The notes below the pieces were generated by a model, which ran no database searches, had not been told where the DNA came from, and worked only from the letters and a program-made list of their open reading frames with translations. Shown in pieces: positions 63,335 to 64,000 of a stretch of 64,000 bases of DNA. A program made the translations under genes and the position numbers. The stretch is from CAVUEG01 sp963740525 (lineage in GTDB: Bacteria > Actinomycetota > Actinomycetes > Propionibacteriales > Nocardioidaceae): NCBI GenBank assembly GCA_963740525.1, contig CAVUEG010000001.1, positions 124,001-188,000 of the forward strand, written 5' to 3'. Numbering within the stretch: the stretch's first letter is position 1; each line of letters starts with the position of its first letter.

Positions 63335-63730
63335 TCAGGATGCCCGCTCGACCGCGCGAATGCGAGCCTCTGCCCGACGGAGGTGCTCGAGCGCCTCGTC
63401 GTCGAGCTCGCCGTTGGCGTGGGCGCGCTCGACTTCGGCCCGCGCCTTCTCCAGGTCGATCTCGTGCGACATCTCGGCGTGCTCCGAGAGGATCGAGATG
63501 CGGTTGTGGGCCACCGAGAGGAACCCGGCGTCGACCGCAGCCACCCAGGTCTCGCCCTCCGCGGTCTGGACGTCGACGACGCCGTCGACCAGGAGCGAGA
63601 GCATCGGAGCGTGGTTCGGCAGGATGCCGACGTCACCTTCGGTCGTGCGGGCGATGACCATCGTCGCCTCGCCCGACCAGACGAGTCGGTCTGCCGCGAC
63701 CAGCTCGACCTGCAGCAGGTCGTCACTCAC
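63335..63730 (-). CDS. atpC: ATP synthase F1 epsilon subunit
   Basis: 131 residues. The beta-sandwich N-terminus shows LQVELVAADRLVWSGEATMV, RTTEGDVGILPNHAPMLSLL and VDAGFLSVAHNRISILSEHAE; a short helical hairpin ends the protein. The epsilon subunit regulates rotation and ATP hydrolysis in F1. It is the last subunit gene of the atp operon, 97 bases after atpD with a strong hairpin between them. Confidence 0.96.
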   Translation of the reverse strand: MSDDLLQVELVAADRLVWSGEATMVIARTTEGDVGILPNHAPMLSLLVDGVVDVQTAEGETWVAAVDAGFLSVAHNRISILSEHAEMSHEIDLEKARAEVERAHANGELDDEALEHLRRAEARIRAVERAS

Positions 63731-63783
63731 GGGATCTCCTTAGTGGTGCTGAAGTTCGTGCTGATGTCGTTCTTGTCGGGGAT

Positions 63784-63820
63784 CCGGTGCTCGCCGGGGA
63801 TTTCGTCCGGCGAGCACCGG
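63784..63820 (-). promoter_or_regulatory. 14-bp perfect hairpin between atpD and atpC
   Basis: CCGGTGCTCGCCGG and CCGGCGAGCACCGG pair exactly around a 9-base loop. It lies seven bases after the atpD stop and 53 bases before atpC. There is no T run on the coding side, so it may protect the atpD mRNA end or partly reduce atpC expression rather than end transcription. Confidence 0.65.
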
Positions 63821-63827
63821 GATGAGC

Positions 63828-64000
63828 CTAGAGGCTCTTCTGGATCTCGTTCCACCGCTTCTCGACGTCGTCGAGGCCACCGCACATGAAGAACGCCTGC
63901 TCGGCCACGTGGTCGTACTCACCGTCGGCGATCTTGTTGAAGGCCTCGATGGTGTCGGCCACGGGGACGGTCGAGCCCTCGATGCCCGTGAACTGCTTGG
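63828..64000 (-). CDS. atpD: ATP synthase F1 beta subunit, C-terminal end (5' part outside window)
   Basis: The last 56 residues before the TAG at 63828-63830. KQFTGIEGSTVPVADTIEAF, then EQAFFMCGGLDDVEKRW, is the standard C-terminus of the F1 beta subunit. The rest of the gene continues beyond the right edge on the minus strand. Confidence 0.95.
   Translation of the reverse strand, partial: KQFTGIEGSTVPVADTIEAFNKIADGEYDHVAEQAFFMCGGLDDVEKRWNEIQKSL

Overview
The window is 64 kb of very GC-rich DNA with short intergenic gaps, many GTG starts and overlapping stop/start codons. Together with the gene content (nucS, glgE-treS-maltokinase, actinobacterial alpha-glucan phosphorylase, DUF2550 beside atpC, crotonyl-CoA carboxylase/reductase with ethylmalonyl-CoA mutase) this points to a Gram-positive actinobacterium. 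A Nocardioides-like member of the Propionibacteriales is my best guess, by inference only. I see no rRNA, tRNA, insertion sequence, prophage or CRISPR array.

Layout. 1-3.3 kb: end of a Pro/Thr-rich protein, an alpha/beta hydrolase, then a TetR regulator and a DHA2-type efflux pump behind a 29-bp palindrome. 3.3-8.7 kb: a minus-strand operon of cysteine desulfurase, mnmA and a MetE-like methionine synthase, then a nucleotidyltransferase and a membrane protein. 8.7-11.9 kb: etfBA, a small membrane protein and an enoyl-CoA hydratase. 12.0-28.7 kb: an alpha-glucan/trehalose block (glgX, glgP, glgE, treS, maltokinase, glgB) that also holds a protein-kinase-like gene bracketed by 32-bp repeats and a secreted M36 (fungalysin) protease. 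28.7-34.3 kb: a GNAT-Nudix fusion, pyruvate phosphate dikinase, a heliorhodopsin and a thioredoxin-fold/TPR protein. 34.3-48.2 kb: acyl-CoA chemistry (CoA-transferase, acyl-CoA mutase large subunit with a MarR regulator, meaB, thiolase, epimerase, ccr, tandem 3-hydroxyacyl-CoA dehydrogenase) with a DivIVA-like coiled coil and an AI-2E permease. 48.3-55.2 kb: nucS, then a loose patch of small accessory genes and a secreted beta-helix protein. 55.2-64 kb: two sensor/ATPase proteins, ethylmalonyl-CoA mutase, a STAS protein, murA, a PduO-type cobalamin adenosyltransferase, DUF2550, atpC and the end of atpD.

How the genes fit together. Thiolase, 3-hydroxyacyl-CoA dehydrogenase, enoyl-CoA hydratase, Ccr, epimerase, Ecm, MeaB and the cobalamin adenosyltransferase would carry acetyl-CoA through crotonyl-CoA and ethylmalonyl-CoA with B12 support; ETF would take electrons from acyl-CoA dehydrogenases. 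The glgE block makes and recycles alpha-glucan and trehalose. The most striking single gene is the heliorhodopsin at 32549-33331, which keeps the diagnostic His, Glu and Lys residues of that family.

Caveat. Eight otherwise conserved genes (the efflux pump, glgX, the M36 protease, glgB, the CoA-transferase, meaB, the DivIVA-like gene and the AI-2E permease) are broken by about 19 one-base indels, several of them in G or C runs. I read these mainly as sequence error rather than gene decay, and give such genes as single features over their whole span.
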